A DNA stretch of 5,292 bases from Thermoplasmatales archaeon ex4484_6 (GCA_002254385.1 NJDO01000122.1:1-5292); one strand, 5' to 3'. Shown: positions 1 to 5,292, counted from the stretch's first letter. Made by a program: numbers and translations. The notes: generated by a model not told the origin, from the letters alone.

Positions 1-34
1 CCCTCGAGGGTCCGAACAGGCCTTCGGGGTTGGG
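1..34. other. Left-edge noncoding stretch with two short dyads
   Basis: Bases 1-10 form the palindrome CCCTCGAGGG. Bases 11-16 and 23-28 (TCCGAA / TTCGGG) can pair as a 6-bp stem, including one G-T pair, around a 6-nt loop, followed by a moderately T-rich run. This could be the 3' end or terminator of a gene upstream of the window, but the stems are short and the upstream sequence is not available. No reading frame or tRNA is visible here. Confidence 0.25.
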
Positions 35-59
35 TTTATTAAAAATGGGTTAATATACC
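35..59 (+). promoter_or_regulatory. Archaeal promoter region of the beta-sandwich repeat protein gene
   Basis: Two overlapping A/T-rich candidates for the TATA element are visible: TTTATTAAAA at 35-44 and TTAATATA at 50-57. Archaeal transcription usually starts about 25 nt downstream of the TATA box, so the start would fall near 62-70 or 76-82. Either gives a short leader that contains the ribosome-binding site at 83-88. Which box is used cannot be decided from sequence alone. Confidence 0.55.
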
Positions 60-82
60 ATCTATATCATTACCATGTAACA

Positions 83-88
83 GGAGGG
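83..88 (+). promoter_or_regulatory. Shine-Dalgarno site for the 662-aa protein
   Basis: GGAGGG lies 5 nt before the ATG at 94 and matches the anti-Shine-Dalgarno end of archaeal 16S rRNA. It fixes the start codon and shows that this gene is translated from a leadered mRNA, unlike the two apparently leaderless genes downstream. Confidence 0.75.
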
Positions 89-93
89 TCCCA

Positions 94-2082
94 ATGGAAG
101 AAGAGAAGATAGTCGACGTCGAGAGGAAACTCGTAGGAAGGGTTCCTTATGCATACAAGCTCAAGGAAGGTACGACCACACTTGAGTCGGACTCGGGTTT
201 CGGGAGGGTGGGTGCGAAGATGGACCCGAAAACGGGAGCATTGATGTACGAGAAATTCGAGGACTGGATAATCAAGGAGAAGACCGTGAGGACCGAGGTG
301 AGCAGATCGAACATCACTTTCTCCGAGGATTCGTCGGCGGTCATCGAGTTCCTTGAATCGGAAAAGGTGCACATCGACCAGGAATCCACGATCAGCGACC
401 ATGTCTCCAGCGGGATAATTTCAGTTAACAACAGATCCGGCAAGGACAGAATATGGGATGTGTCGGTCCGTCTCCATGATGAAACCGGAATAGGGGACCT
501 TGATTTCGACCTCCTGGAAGCAAAGGAGATAGAACCCGGCAAGAGGGTATCAAGGACCTACGGCCTCCTCCTCCATGAGCCGTCCATAGCCCTCGAGGAA
601 GTCGTTTCCACGAATTCCGACCTACCCGAATCACGAATAGTCCTTGCCGATCAACCCTCCCATCTCACCTTTCAGATGGGGATGAAGAACCTATCAACGA
701 TAGCATACGACGGGATCGTTCTCAAGAAGGAGATTCCCAGAGAGTTCAGGAATATCATCTTCCCCGGTGAGGAACCCGAGGACGTGAAGATAGACGAGGG
801 GATGCTGGTCTGGAAGATCCCCCGTCTGGCTCCGGGAGAGATGAAGGTCCTCAGATACGAAGGTGACCTGCAGGTCAAGACGCCGGAGAGGATTGCTTCC
901 GGTGACATCCTGCTGACCGCCGGGGGAGAGGACATAATAACAAACATCGTTGTCGATTCCTTCGAAGCACTCTGCAGGAACATGTACTTCATCGAGGCCG
1001 ATGAGACGGATGAACCCGGCGAGTGGATCTGCAGATTCGTTGTTGAGAACACATCCGACTTCGAGGTCGAGATCATCAAGGTCGAGGTGCAGGATTCCAC
1101 GGGGCAGAACGTCTACCTTGACCTGGACAGACCCGAAGCGTCCGTTGCCCCGGGAGGAAGATGGGAATCTGATTCCTGGATCGTGAGCAGGTCGGACAGG
1201 CCGTCATTCATCAAGAACCTCCAGCTCAACGTCATCCCCGGTCTCACAAAGAGAACGAACTTCGAACTGATCAAGGAAGGCGGGGACCTCTACCCCGCAG
1301 GACTTTCCTTCAAGAAGACATTCGACAAGAGCAGGGTGGAGGCAAAGAGGGATACGGATATCACGGCCCAGCTCATTATCGAGAACACCGGAAGCGCGGA
1401 CCTCGAACATGTATTCGTCAGGGATTCTCTGCCAAGGTACTTCCTCCCACCTTCACCATCCACCCTTCGGGTCGAAAAGGGCGGTGTCGAGATGAGGGAC
1501 AACGTGGGCGTCCATGTGGAGCCCGATGGCGCAGATCCCGAAACGGAGCAGAAGTTCTACATCAGGGTGGACGATCTCTCGAGGTTCGGAGGGCCTCTCA
1601 GACAGGGAGAGAGACTCGTGATAAGATACACGACGACCATCCACAGGCCCCAGCCGGATGAGAAGATATCGGCACCTGCCGAGGTGGATGCACGGACCAC
1701 CATTCCCGGGCCCGTCATTTCCGGAAAGGACTCTGCCGGAGCACCCGTCATAGAGACCATGCAGGTCCTGAGGAGGTTCTCGATCGGGAAATCCATCGAA
1801 CAGGGCTCCTCCGAGGGTGAATACCATATAGAGCTCCTGTACCGCAACAGGGGAAACAACCCCATATCGAATCTGGTCCTGAGGGATATAATTCCCGAGA
1901 ACTTCAAGGGTGTGCAGTTCTCGATGACACCCGAACAGGAACCCACACCGGAGGGTATGACCATCCTGGAATGGAAGGTGGACAGGGTTCAACCGGGGCA
2001 GTCACTCGTGATATCCTACTCTCTCAAGGGAGAGGGAGAATACCATCCCAGGGACGCACAGATATTCTTCAACAGGGAATGA
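94..2082 (+). CDS. Predicted cytosolic protein of tandem DUF11-like beta-sandwich modules, function unknown
   Basis: I do not recognise a named family for the whole 662-residue protein. An ungapped internal motif recurs at residues 208-218 (IVLKKEIPREF), 440-450 (VFVRDSLPRYF) and 594-604 (LVLRDIIPENF). Each copy has an Asn exactly 16 residues before its Pro (N199, N431, N585). Each is followed by a P/Q-G turn ending in Tyr, for example residues 238-255 and 625-642, which share 8 of 18 positions. This is the pattern of DUF11 / 'conserved repeat' (TIGR01451) beta-sandwiches. Two weaker modules are suggested at about 100-160 (N113, PG 148-149, Y156) and 310-385 (N319, PG 353-354). The start is secure: a Shine-Dalgarno site lies 5 nt upstream, and the frame is closed by a stop at 40-42 with no other usual start between. 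The N-terminus (MEEEKIVDVE) is acidic, with no signal peptide or membrane segment. DUF11 proteins are normally exported, so a cytosolic or non-classically exported scaffold is my inference. There are only two cysteines (C294, C313) and no catalytic motif that I can see. Confidence 0.85.
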   Translation: MEEEKIVDVERKLVGRVPYAYKLKEGTTTLESDSGFGRVGAKMDPKTGALMYEKFEDWIIKEKTVRTEVSRSNITFSEDSSAVIEFLESEKVHIDQESTISDHVSSGIISVNNRSGKDRIWDVSVRLHDETGIGDLDFDLLEAKEIEPGKRVSRTYGLLLHEPSIALEEVVSTNSDLPESRIVLADQPSHLTFQMGMKNLSTIAYDGIVLKKEIPREFRNIIFPGEEPEDVKIDEGMLVWKIPRLAPGEMKVLRYEGDLQVKTPERIASGDILLTAGGEDIITNIVVDSFEALCRNMYFIEADETDEPGEWICRFVVENTSDFEVEIIKVEVQDSTGQNVYLDLDRPEASVAPGGRWESDSWIVSRSDRPSFIKNLQLNVIPGLTKRTNFELIKEGGDLYPAGLSFKKTFDKSRVEAKRDTDITAQLIIENTGSADLEHVFVRDSLPRYFLPPSPSTLRVEKGGVEMRDNVGVHVEPDGADPETEQKFYIRVDDLSRFGGPLRQGERLVIRYTTTIHRPQPDEKISAPAEVDARTTIPGPVISGKDSAGAPVIETMQVLRRFSIGKSIEQGSSEGEYHIELLYRNRGNNPISNLVLRDIIPENFKGVQFSMTPEQEPTPEGMTILEWKVDRVQPGQSLVISYSLKGEGEYHPRDAQIFFNRE

Positions 2083-2102
2083 GCATCCTCAGCCGTTCAC
2101 AT

Positions 2103-3188
2103 TCAACGCCTTCCAGGGGGTTTCATCCTCGCCTCGAGACGGCGTACCGGACCCTGCGGTCCTCTCCTCGATGGCGGTGGAACGGGGGCCCTACGCGGTG
2201 GTCGGGGCGGTTCCGTCTTCTCCTCCGCAGCTTTTCCTGCATCCCTTATCCTCATGAACCCGTGTATCGTCAGATCAAGTATGAATGGAGTACCGATGAG
2301 GATCACCATCGCCACGATGAGATTCCTCATTGAATTGTCTGGCCAGTTCCTGTTGCCCTCGAAATGAAGCTTGATGATGCCGAACCAGGGAAGCTCTCCA
2401 ACGGACCTCCCTATCACCCATTCCTCCCTGATGGGCTCTATCCACGGCGGGTCGTTGGAATAGAAATCTGATGTCTGGTCCACACCCGGGTTCCCGTCAC
2501 CCTTGGTGATGAAGCCGCCGTGAGGAGGGGTTCTGTACGTGAAGAATTTCTGAAGTATCTCCCCGAAATCTATCTCCAACCCCCTCTCCCTGAGATTCTC
2601 GGGCCACTCGTAGCCTTCGATGACGTACCTTCCCTTGAGGTTTCTCTCACCCGTGAGTGGTATGTCGAATCCACCCAGCGAACCGTTGTCCCAATCAAGG
2701 TCGGTATCGTTGAATTCCACGTAGAGGACGGCCCGATGTATGATGGGGGTCCGATCCTCGTTTCCGTTGGGCCTGAAAATGATAACATCCCCGTACGAAT
2801 CATATGTCCTGTACCCCTCCATCTTCCCCTCCAGATACGGGGTCACATCGCTGCCGCTCATGACCTTCTTGACGAAGACGAGGTCTCCCGTATCGATGAC
2901 CCCGACATAGGATCTATCATCGGAATGCTGCATAGAGCCGGACTGAACGACCACAAGCGGAGGCCAGTTATCCGTGAAGGTATAGAGACCTGCAATGAGG
3001 ATAAGGAGCACTATCATTGCCGCAAGGATGTCGAACATGAAGGATCTCGCACCTCTCTTCCACCGGGGAATATCTTCAACCTCCGGTTCCTCACCACCCG
3101 GCACCGTTCTTTTCTGTTTTCCCTCCCGTAGTTCAAACATTCTGCCCCTTCTGGCAGGGGGATGGAACGGGGGGGTTGCTCTGGCCAT
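2103..3188 (-). CDS. Signal peptidase I, archaeal/eukaryotic Sec11 type (S26B), with extended loops and tail
   Basis: This membrane serine protease removes signal peptides from proteins exported by Sec. Numbering is from the ATG at 3188 (361 aa). After a basic N-terminal region, a membrane segment spans about 52-71. The catalytic Ser85 sits in QSGSM. GDVIIFRP precedes IIHRAV with His151, the His replacing the bacterial Lys. ITKGDGN carries Asp231, with Asp237 six residues on, matching the two Asp of Sec11. A second hydrophobic segment at about 290-312 is followed by a Pro/Arg-rich tail of about 45 residues, giving an N-in/C-in topology with the active site outside. The Ser-His and His-Asp intervals (66 and 80 residues) are much longer than in yeast Sec11 (about 39 and 20), so two extracellular loops are enlarged. 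A GTG two codons upstream (3194) is also possible, but GGTG at 3194-3197 sits 5 nt before the ATG and favours 3188. The gene is convergent with the 662-aa gene (20-bp gap) and divergent from the kinase. Confidence 0.93.
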   Translation of the reverse strand: MARATPPFHPPARRGRMFELREGKQKRTVPGGEEPEVEDIPRWKRGARSFMFDILAAMIVLLILIAGLYTFTDNWPPLVVVQSGSMQHSDDRSYVGVIDTGDLVFVKKVMSGSDVTPYLEGKMEGYRTYDSYGDVIIFRPNGNEDRTPIIHRAVLYVEFNDTDLDWDNGSLGGFDIPLTGERNLKGRYVIEGYEWPENLRERGLEIDFGEILQKFFTYRTPPHGGFITKGDGNPGVDQTSDFYSNDPPWIEPIREEWVIGRSVGELPWFGIIKLHFEGNRNWPDNSMRNLIVAMVILIGTPFILDLTIHGFMRIRDAGKAAEEKTEPPRPPRRAPVPPPSRRGPQGPVRRLEARMKPPGRR

Positions 3189-3193
3189 CTTCA

Positions 3194-3197
3194 CACC
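3194..3197 (-). promoter_or_regulatory. Weak Shine-Dalgarno site deciding the signal peptidase start
   Basis: On the minus strand GGTG lies 5 nt before the ATG at 3188 and matches part of the archaeal GGAGGTGATC complement. The alternative GTG start at 3194 overlaps this site and has no comparable motif in front of it, so the ATG is preferred. Confidence 0.45.
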
Positions 3198-3223
3198 GGG
3201 AATGTCAAGGTAATGTGGACATG

Positions 3224-3235
3224 ATAATAAGCTTT
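3224..3235 (-). promoter_or_regulatory. TATA element of the signal peptidase gene
   Basis: The minus-strand sequence AAAGCTTATTAT has a TATA-like core (TTATTAT) centred about 38 nt before the ATG at 3188. This predicts transcription from about 3200 and a leader of roughly a dozen nt that includes the GGTG site. It is the best A/T-rich candidate in the divergent region for this direction. Confidence 0.45.
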
Positions 3236-3265
3236 ACCCGAATGGTGCTAGAATCATCGATAGGG

Positions 3266-3277
3266 TTTTATTGATAT
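3266..3277 (+). promoter_or_regulatory. TATA element of the kinase gene, predicting a leaderless mRNA
   Basis: TTTTATTGATAT spans -28 to -17 relative to the ATG at 3294, the normal distance from an archaeal TATA box to the transcription start. No Shine-Dalgarno motif precedes the ATG, so transcription and translation probably start at the same base. This spacing argues for 3294 over the in-frame TTG at 3285, which would lie too close to the box. Confidence 0.6.
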
Positions 3278-3293
3278 CTTCCGCTTGACCTCC

Positions 3294-4232
3294 ATGCCTC
3301 CCGAAAAGGGCCTTCTAGTATGCGGCAACCTGAACATCGACATGATATACAGGGTTCAAAGGCTTCCGACCGAGGGCCGTTCGACACCGATACTGGGGGA
3401 GGGAAAGGTATTCGGAGGCTGTGGCGGCAACATAGCCATGGCGGCAGGCAGGCTGGGAGCAAGGGTCATGCTCTCGTCCGTTGTCGGGAAGGACCTCCCC
3501 CGGGAATACAGGATGAAGCTGGGTTCGGCAGGGGTCGATCTTGCCCCCCTGAAGGTATCGGATGAGCTTCCCTCTCCCTACTGTATCGTGCTCTCAGCCC
3601 CCGATGGAAAGCAGGCATATGCCTTCAACATGGGCTCCATGAAGGAGCAGAAGGACATGGATGTCCCGCTGGAACATGTGATGAGATACACACACATCGC
3701 CACATCCGACCCGTCCTTCACGGAGAGATGCGCCAGGGAGCTCTCCATGAAGGGATCCATCATCTCCTTCGATCCGGGGATGGAGATATTCTTCCGTTGG
3801 GACCGCAGTTCGCTGCAGGCGGTTCTGGAACATACGGACATCTTCTTCGGTAATCTGGGGGAGTGGGAATACCTGGCCGAACAGATGGGATGGTCGGGGA
3901 AGGAATTGATCCTCGAGGGGCGGAGTGTCTCCTACTTCAGGGAAGCTTTCGATGTCGTGAGATACGGAGTGATCACCCTTGGAGAGAGGGGTGCTGTCCT
4001 CATGAGCGGGGAAGGGACGCATCATGAGAAGGCGGTGCATGTGGATGAGGTGGTCGATGCAACTGGGGCCGGTGATGCCTTCAGGGGCGGGTTCTTCGCG
4101 GCCCTTCTGAGGGGGATACCCATGGAAGGTGCACTGAAGTACGGGAACGTCCTGGGTTCACTTGCCGTCTCTTCTGAAGGACCCCAGGATTACGAGGCCG
4201 AATGGGATGCTATCGAAAAGATCCTGAAATGA
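3294..4232 (+). CDS. PfkB/ribokinase-family sugar or nucleoside kinase (MJ0406-like nucleoside kinase likely)
   Basis: This is a cytosolic ATP-dependent kinase of the ribokinase fold, 312 residues from the ATG, the normal family length. The N-terminal substrate strand reads CGNLNIDMIYRV (about 10-21). The glycine-rich signature GGCGGNIAMAAGRLG is at 41-55. The C-terminal PfkB signature DATGAGDAFRGGFF is at 255-268, with the GAGD anion hole and catalytic base Asp261. The ATP-side motif ITLGERGA is at 227-234. The stretch HIATSDPSF (134-142) and SFDPG (158-162) resemble, from memory, the Methanocaldococcus jannaschii nucleoside kinase MJ0406. A nucleoside (inosine, guanosine, cytidine or adenosine) is therefore the best substrate guess, but PfkB substrates are hard to assign from sequence; ribokinase-like sugar kinases are the alternative. 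An in-frame TTG at 3285 would add three residues but fits the promoter poorly. The gene stands alone between a divergent promoter and a 259-bp gap, so context does not settle its role. Confidence 0.9.
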   Translation: MPPEKGLLVCGNLNIDMIYRVQRLPTEGRSTPILGEGKVFGGCGGNIAMAAGRLGARVMLSSVVGKDLPREYRMKLGSAGVDLAPLKVSDELPSPYCIVLSAPDGKQAYAFNMGSMKEQKDMDVPLEHVMRYTHIATSDPSFTERCARELSMKGSIISFDPGMEIFFRWDRSSLQAVLEHTDIFFGNLGEWEYLAEQMGWSGKELILEGRSVSYFREAFDVVRYGVITLGERGAVLMSGEGTHHEKAVHVDEVVDATGAGDAFRGGFFAALLRGIPMEGALKYGNVLGSLAVSSEGPQDYEAEWDAIEKILK

Positions 4233-4315
4233 ATGCCCGCTCAGCTCGCCCATCAATCATCATTGTTCAGTCGAGTCTCTTTCATCATTGCGGGTTGGAC
4301 GCATGCTCTTATCCC

Positions 4316-4323
4316 TATAAAAA
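4316..4323 (+). promoter_or_regulatory. Orphan TATA-like box within the intergenic region
   Basis: TATAAAAA is close to the archaeal TATA consensus and lies far upstream (about 170 nt) of the GGGP synthase start. It would place a transcription start near 4343-4348, just before the inverted repeats. It could drive a small RNA or a second, long-leader transcript of the lipid gene, or it may be a chance A/T run. Confidence 0.4.
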
Positions 4324-4344
4324 CCCTCATGAGTTTCTATCTCT

Positions 4345-4440
4345 TACTGACCGGGGTGCTTGCAACAAGGGAGTGACGACCCGGTGAATTAGCCGGATCA
4401 CCATACAGGAAATGCCGGATAGAGGGCTGCGGGAGGGGCG
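4345..4440 (+). ncRNA. Possible small structured RNA (tentative)
   Basis: Downstream of the TATA-like box, ACCGGG (4350-4355) can pair with CCCGGT (4380-4385), enclosing a small CTTG-CAA-CAAG hairpin (4359-4369). An alternative stem, GGTGA (4383-4387) with TCACC (4398-4402), uses some of the same bases and so excludes the first. The segment matches no RNA family that I recognise, has no clear C/D or H/ACA box set, and its ends are guesses. Stems this short can occur by chance. Confidence 0.2.
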
Positions 4441-4441
4441 A

Positions 4442-4456
4442 TACAGAAGTTCTGTA
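4442..4456. promoter_or_regulatory. Perfect palindrome next to the GGGP synthase promoter, candidate regulator site
   Basis: TACAGAAGTTCTGTA is a perfect 7-bp inverted repeat around one central base. It ends 4 nt before the TATA element and would overlap or abut the BRE (TFB recognition) bases. Relative to the GGGP synthase ATG it spans -50 to -36. In archaea, sites just upstream of the BRE often recruit activators, while overlap with the BRE can repress. The protein that would bind is unknown. Confidence 0.45.
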
Positions 4457-4460
4457 AACC

Positions 4461-4468
4461 TTAAATAA
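4461..4468 (+). promoter_or_regulatory. TATA element of the GGGP synthase gene, predicting a leaderless mRNA
   Basis: TTAAATAA lies at -31 to -24 from the ATG at 4492 and is preceded by an A-rich stretch (TAAACC) suitable as a BRE. No Shine-Dalgarno motif is present before the ATG. The distance predicts transcription starting at or within a few bases of the start codon. Confidence 0.65.
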
Positions 4469-4491
4469 TCAGGTTCAATTCAACATTCGCC

Positions 4492-5250
4492 ATGTCCGTG
4501 CTGGGAAAGATGTATGATATTCTGTCAAAGGGACCCGTTCACATCGCATTGATAGATCCGGATAAACAGGGCCCTGAAAAAGCCTCGGAGATGGCAAAAG
4601 AGGCGGAGAAAGGGGGTTCACATTTCATTCTCATCGGGGGTACCACAGGTGTTGATACCCGGAAACAGAAGGGAACAATCCAGATGGTATGTCGGACCAC
4701 CGATCTTCCCGTAATAATCTTTCCAACCTCCGCTGACATCCTCTTCGAGGGAGCCGATGCGGTATTCTACATGAGCCTGCTCAATTCAAGGAATGTACGG
4801 TATATTATCGGAGAGGCTGTTAGATCCTCACTTAAGCTGGCATCCATGGAGATAGAGGTGATTCCGGTCGGATACATCGTGTTCCACCCTGGAATGATAG
4901 TCGGAAAGGTGGGGGAGGTCGACCTCATAGGAAGAGATGACCTCGAGATGGGCATGTCATATGCCAAGGCGGTCGAGCTTCTGGGGATGGAGATGTGCTA
5001 CCTCGAGGGAGGTTCGGGGGTAGAGGAGCCCATTCCCTCGAAGATGATAGAGGCCATCAGATCTGTCATAGACATACCGATAATTGTCGGAGGAGGAATA
5101 GACGATCCCGAGAGTGCTGCCGCTGCAGTAAGAGCGGGGGCAGATATCATAGTGACCGGGACCCTGGTGGAGACATCCGAGAACGTATCATCCGACATCG
5201 GAAAGATAATCCGGGCCATGAATACCGCCTGGAAGGAGAGAGGCATTTGA
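4492..5250 (+). CDS. Geranylgeranylglyceryl phosphate synthase (group II)
   Basis: This enzyme joins geranylgeranyl diphosphate to sn-glycerol-1-phosphate (EC 2.5.1.41), the first committed step of archaeal ether-lipid synthesis, at the cytosolic face of the membrane. At 252 residues the length is typical. Family motifs appear in order along a TIM barrel: HIALIDPDK (17-25, acidic residues placed for Mg2+), IGGTTGVD (48-55), the FPTSADIL region (77-84), YLEGGSG (170-176), IIVGGGI (197-203) and GADIIVTGT (216-224), the last three forming the phosphate-binding part. YLEGGSG rather than a YLEYSG form suggests group II. Bacterial PcrB-type homologues exist, but the archaeal-style promoter and neighbours support the archaeal role. 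The ATG at 4492 fits a leaderless start. A candidate operator lies upstream, and a possible coupled gene begins at its stop codon. Confidence 0.95.
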   Translation: MSVLGKMYDILSKGPVHIALIDPDKQGPEKASEMAKEAEKGGSHFILIGGTTGVDTRKQKGTIQMVCRTTDLPVIIFPTSADILFEGADAVFYMSLLNSRNVRYIIGEAVRSSLKLASMEIEVIPVGYIVFHPGMIVGKVGEVDLIGRDDLEMGMSYAKAVELLGMEMCYLEGGSGVEEPIPSKMIEAIRSVIDIPIIVGGGIDDPESAAAAVRAGADIIVTGTLVETSENVSSDIGKIIRAMNTAWKERGI

Positions 5251-5292
5251 AGAGATTCATTCGCTCCCTAACAACACCCCTTGGCCCTCTCA
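5247..5292 (+). CDS. Possible start of a translationally coupled downstream gene (partial)
   Basis: A TTG at 5247 overlaps the TGA stop of GGGP synthase (TTGA). GGAG at 5235-5238 lies 8 nt upstream, a good ribosome-binding distance. The frame stays open to the window edge, reading MKRFIRSLTTPLGPL with the TTG as Met. A basic, slightly hydrophobic N-terminus would suit a membrane or nucleic-acid-binding protein, but 15 residues are too few to identify it. An open frame of this length is expected by chance, so the support is only the overlap and the ribosome-binding site. Confidence 0.3.
   Translation, partial: MKRFIRSLTTPLGPL

Larger units (their letters stand above)
4233..4491. other. 259-bp intergenic region between the kinase and GGGP synthase genes
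   Basis: No convincing protein-coding frame is visible: the one short frame across it starts inside the kinase gene and lacks a ribosome-binding site. The region contains an orphan TATA-like box (4316-4323), a cluster of short inverted repeats (4350-4402), a direct repeat GCCGGAT (4392-4398 and 4414-4420), a perfect palindrome (4442-4456) and the GGGP synthase promoter (4461-4468). I find no tRNA cloverleaf. The first 80 bases show only weak pyrimidine-rich tracts that might help terminate kinase transcription. Confidence 0.6.

Noticed and set aside
1453..1992. A 179-codon open frame on the minus strand inside the 662-aa gene
   Set aside because: It lies wholly antisense to a gene with a good ribosome-binding site and clear protein repeats, and its translation has low-complexity, family-free composition. 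It is a shadow frame.
2520..3131. A 203-codon plus-strand open frame opposite the signal peptidase gene
   Set aside because: The opposite strand encodes an intact signal peptidase with all catalytic residues. The plus-strand frame has no promoter, ribosome-binding site or recognisable domain.
3169..3175. A run of seven G near the 5' end of the signal peptidase gene, suggestive of phase variation
   Set aside because: It encodes Thr-Pro-Pro in a proline-rich N-terminus, and the frame is intact through the whole protein. Seven bases is short for a slippage switch.
4326..4378. C/D-box-like elements (CTCATGA, CTGA at 4347-4350, GTGACGA at 4372-4378)
   Set aside because: The C box is poor, no final D box follows the C'-like element, and there are no terminal pairing arms, so a C/D guide RNA is not supported.
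4202..4387. A 61-codon open frame spanning the kinase end and the intergenic region
   Set aside because: It starts inside the kinase gene without a ribosome-binding site, and its product has no recognisable features. It also crosses the orphan TATA box.
4471..4480. AGGTTCAATT, resembling a tRNA T-loop (GGTTCAANTC)
   Set aside because: The flanking bases cannot form the T-stem and no acceptor, D or anticodon arm is found. The stretch lies between the TATA box and the start codon of GGGP synthase.
3..5007. Seven copies of CTCGAG across the window (3, 592, 1578, 2133, 3912, 4942, 5002), more than the one or so expected
   Set aside because: Most copies are Leu-Glu codon pairs (CTC GAG) in this codon usage. 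They lie inside genes with no regular spacing, so they are not a repeat element or signal.

Overview
The window looks like chromosomal DNA from an archaeon, most plausibly an uncultured member of the Thermoplasmatota (Methanomassiliicoccales-like). The evidence is a geranylgeranylglyceryl phosphate (GGGP) synthase, a signal peptidase with the Ser/His/Asp active site of the archaeal/eukaryotic Sec11 type, A/T-rich TATA elements about 25-30 nt before start codons with no ribosome-binding site (leaderless genes), and heavy use of AGG/AGA (Arg) and ATA (Ile) codons. The phylum is an inference; archaeal origin is well supported.

Layout: bases 1-93 hold two short dyads, an A/T-rich promoter and a good Shine-Dalgarno site. 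Bases 94-2082 (+) encode a 662-residue protein with no signal peptide or membrane segment. I read it as about five tandem beta-sandwich modules of the DUF11 / 'conserved repeat' type, three of which can be aligned by eye. It ends 20 bp from the tail of a convergent gene (2103-3188, -) for a Sec11-like signal peptidase with enlarged extracellular loops, a second membrane segment and a basic, proline-rich cytosolic tail. A 105-bp divergent promoter region separates that gene from a PfkB-family kinase (3294-4232, +) resembling archaeal nucleoside kinases of the MJ0406 type. A 259-bp intergenic stretch follows. It contains an orphan TATA element, short inverted repeats that might form a small RNA, and a perfect 15-bp palindrome abutting the promoter of GGGP synthase (4492-5250, +). 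A possible next gene starts on a TTG that overlaps the GGGP synthase stop codon and runs off the window.

The genes do not form one obvious pathway. GGGP synthase (lipid headgroup assembly) and signal peptidase (processing of exported proteins) both serve the cell envelope. The kinase fits nucleoside salvage or catabolism. The 662-residue protein is the least explained item: it has a fold typical of cell-surface proteins but no export signal. I see no CRISPR array, tRNA, rRNA, transposon or clear sign of recent transfer.
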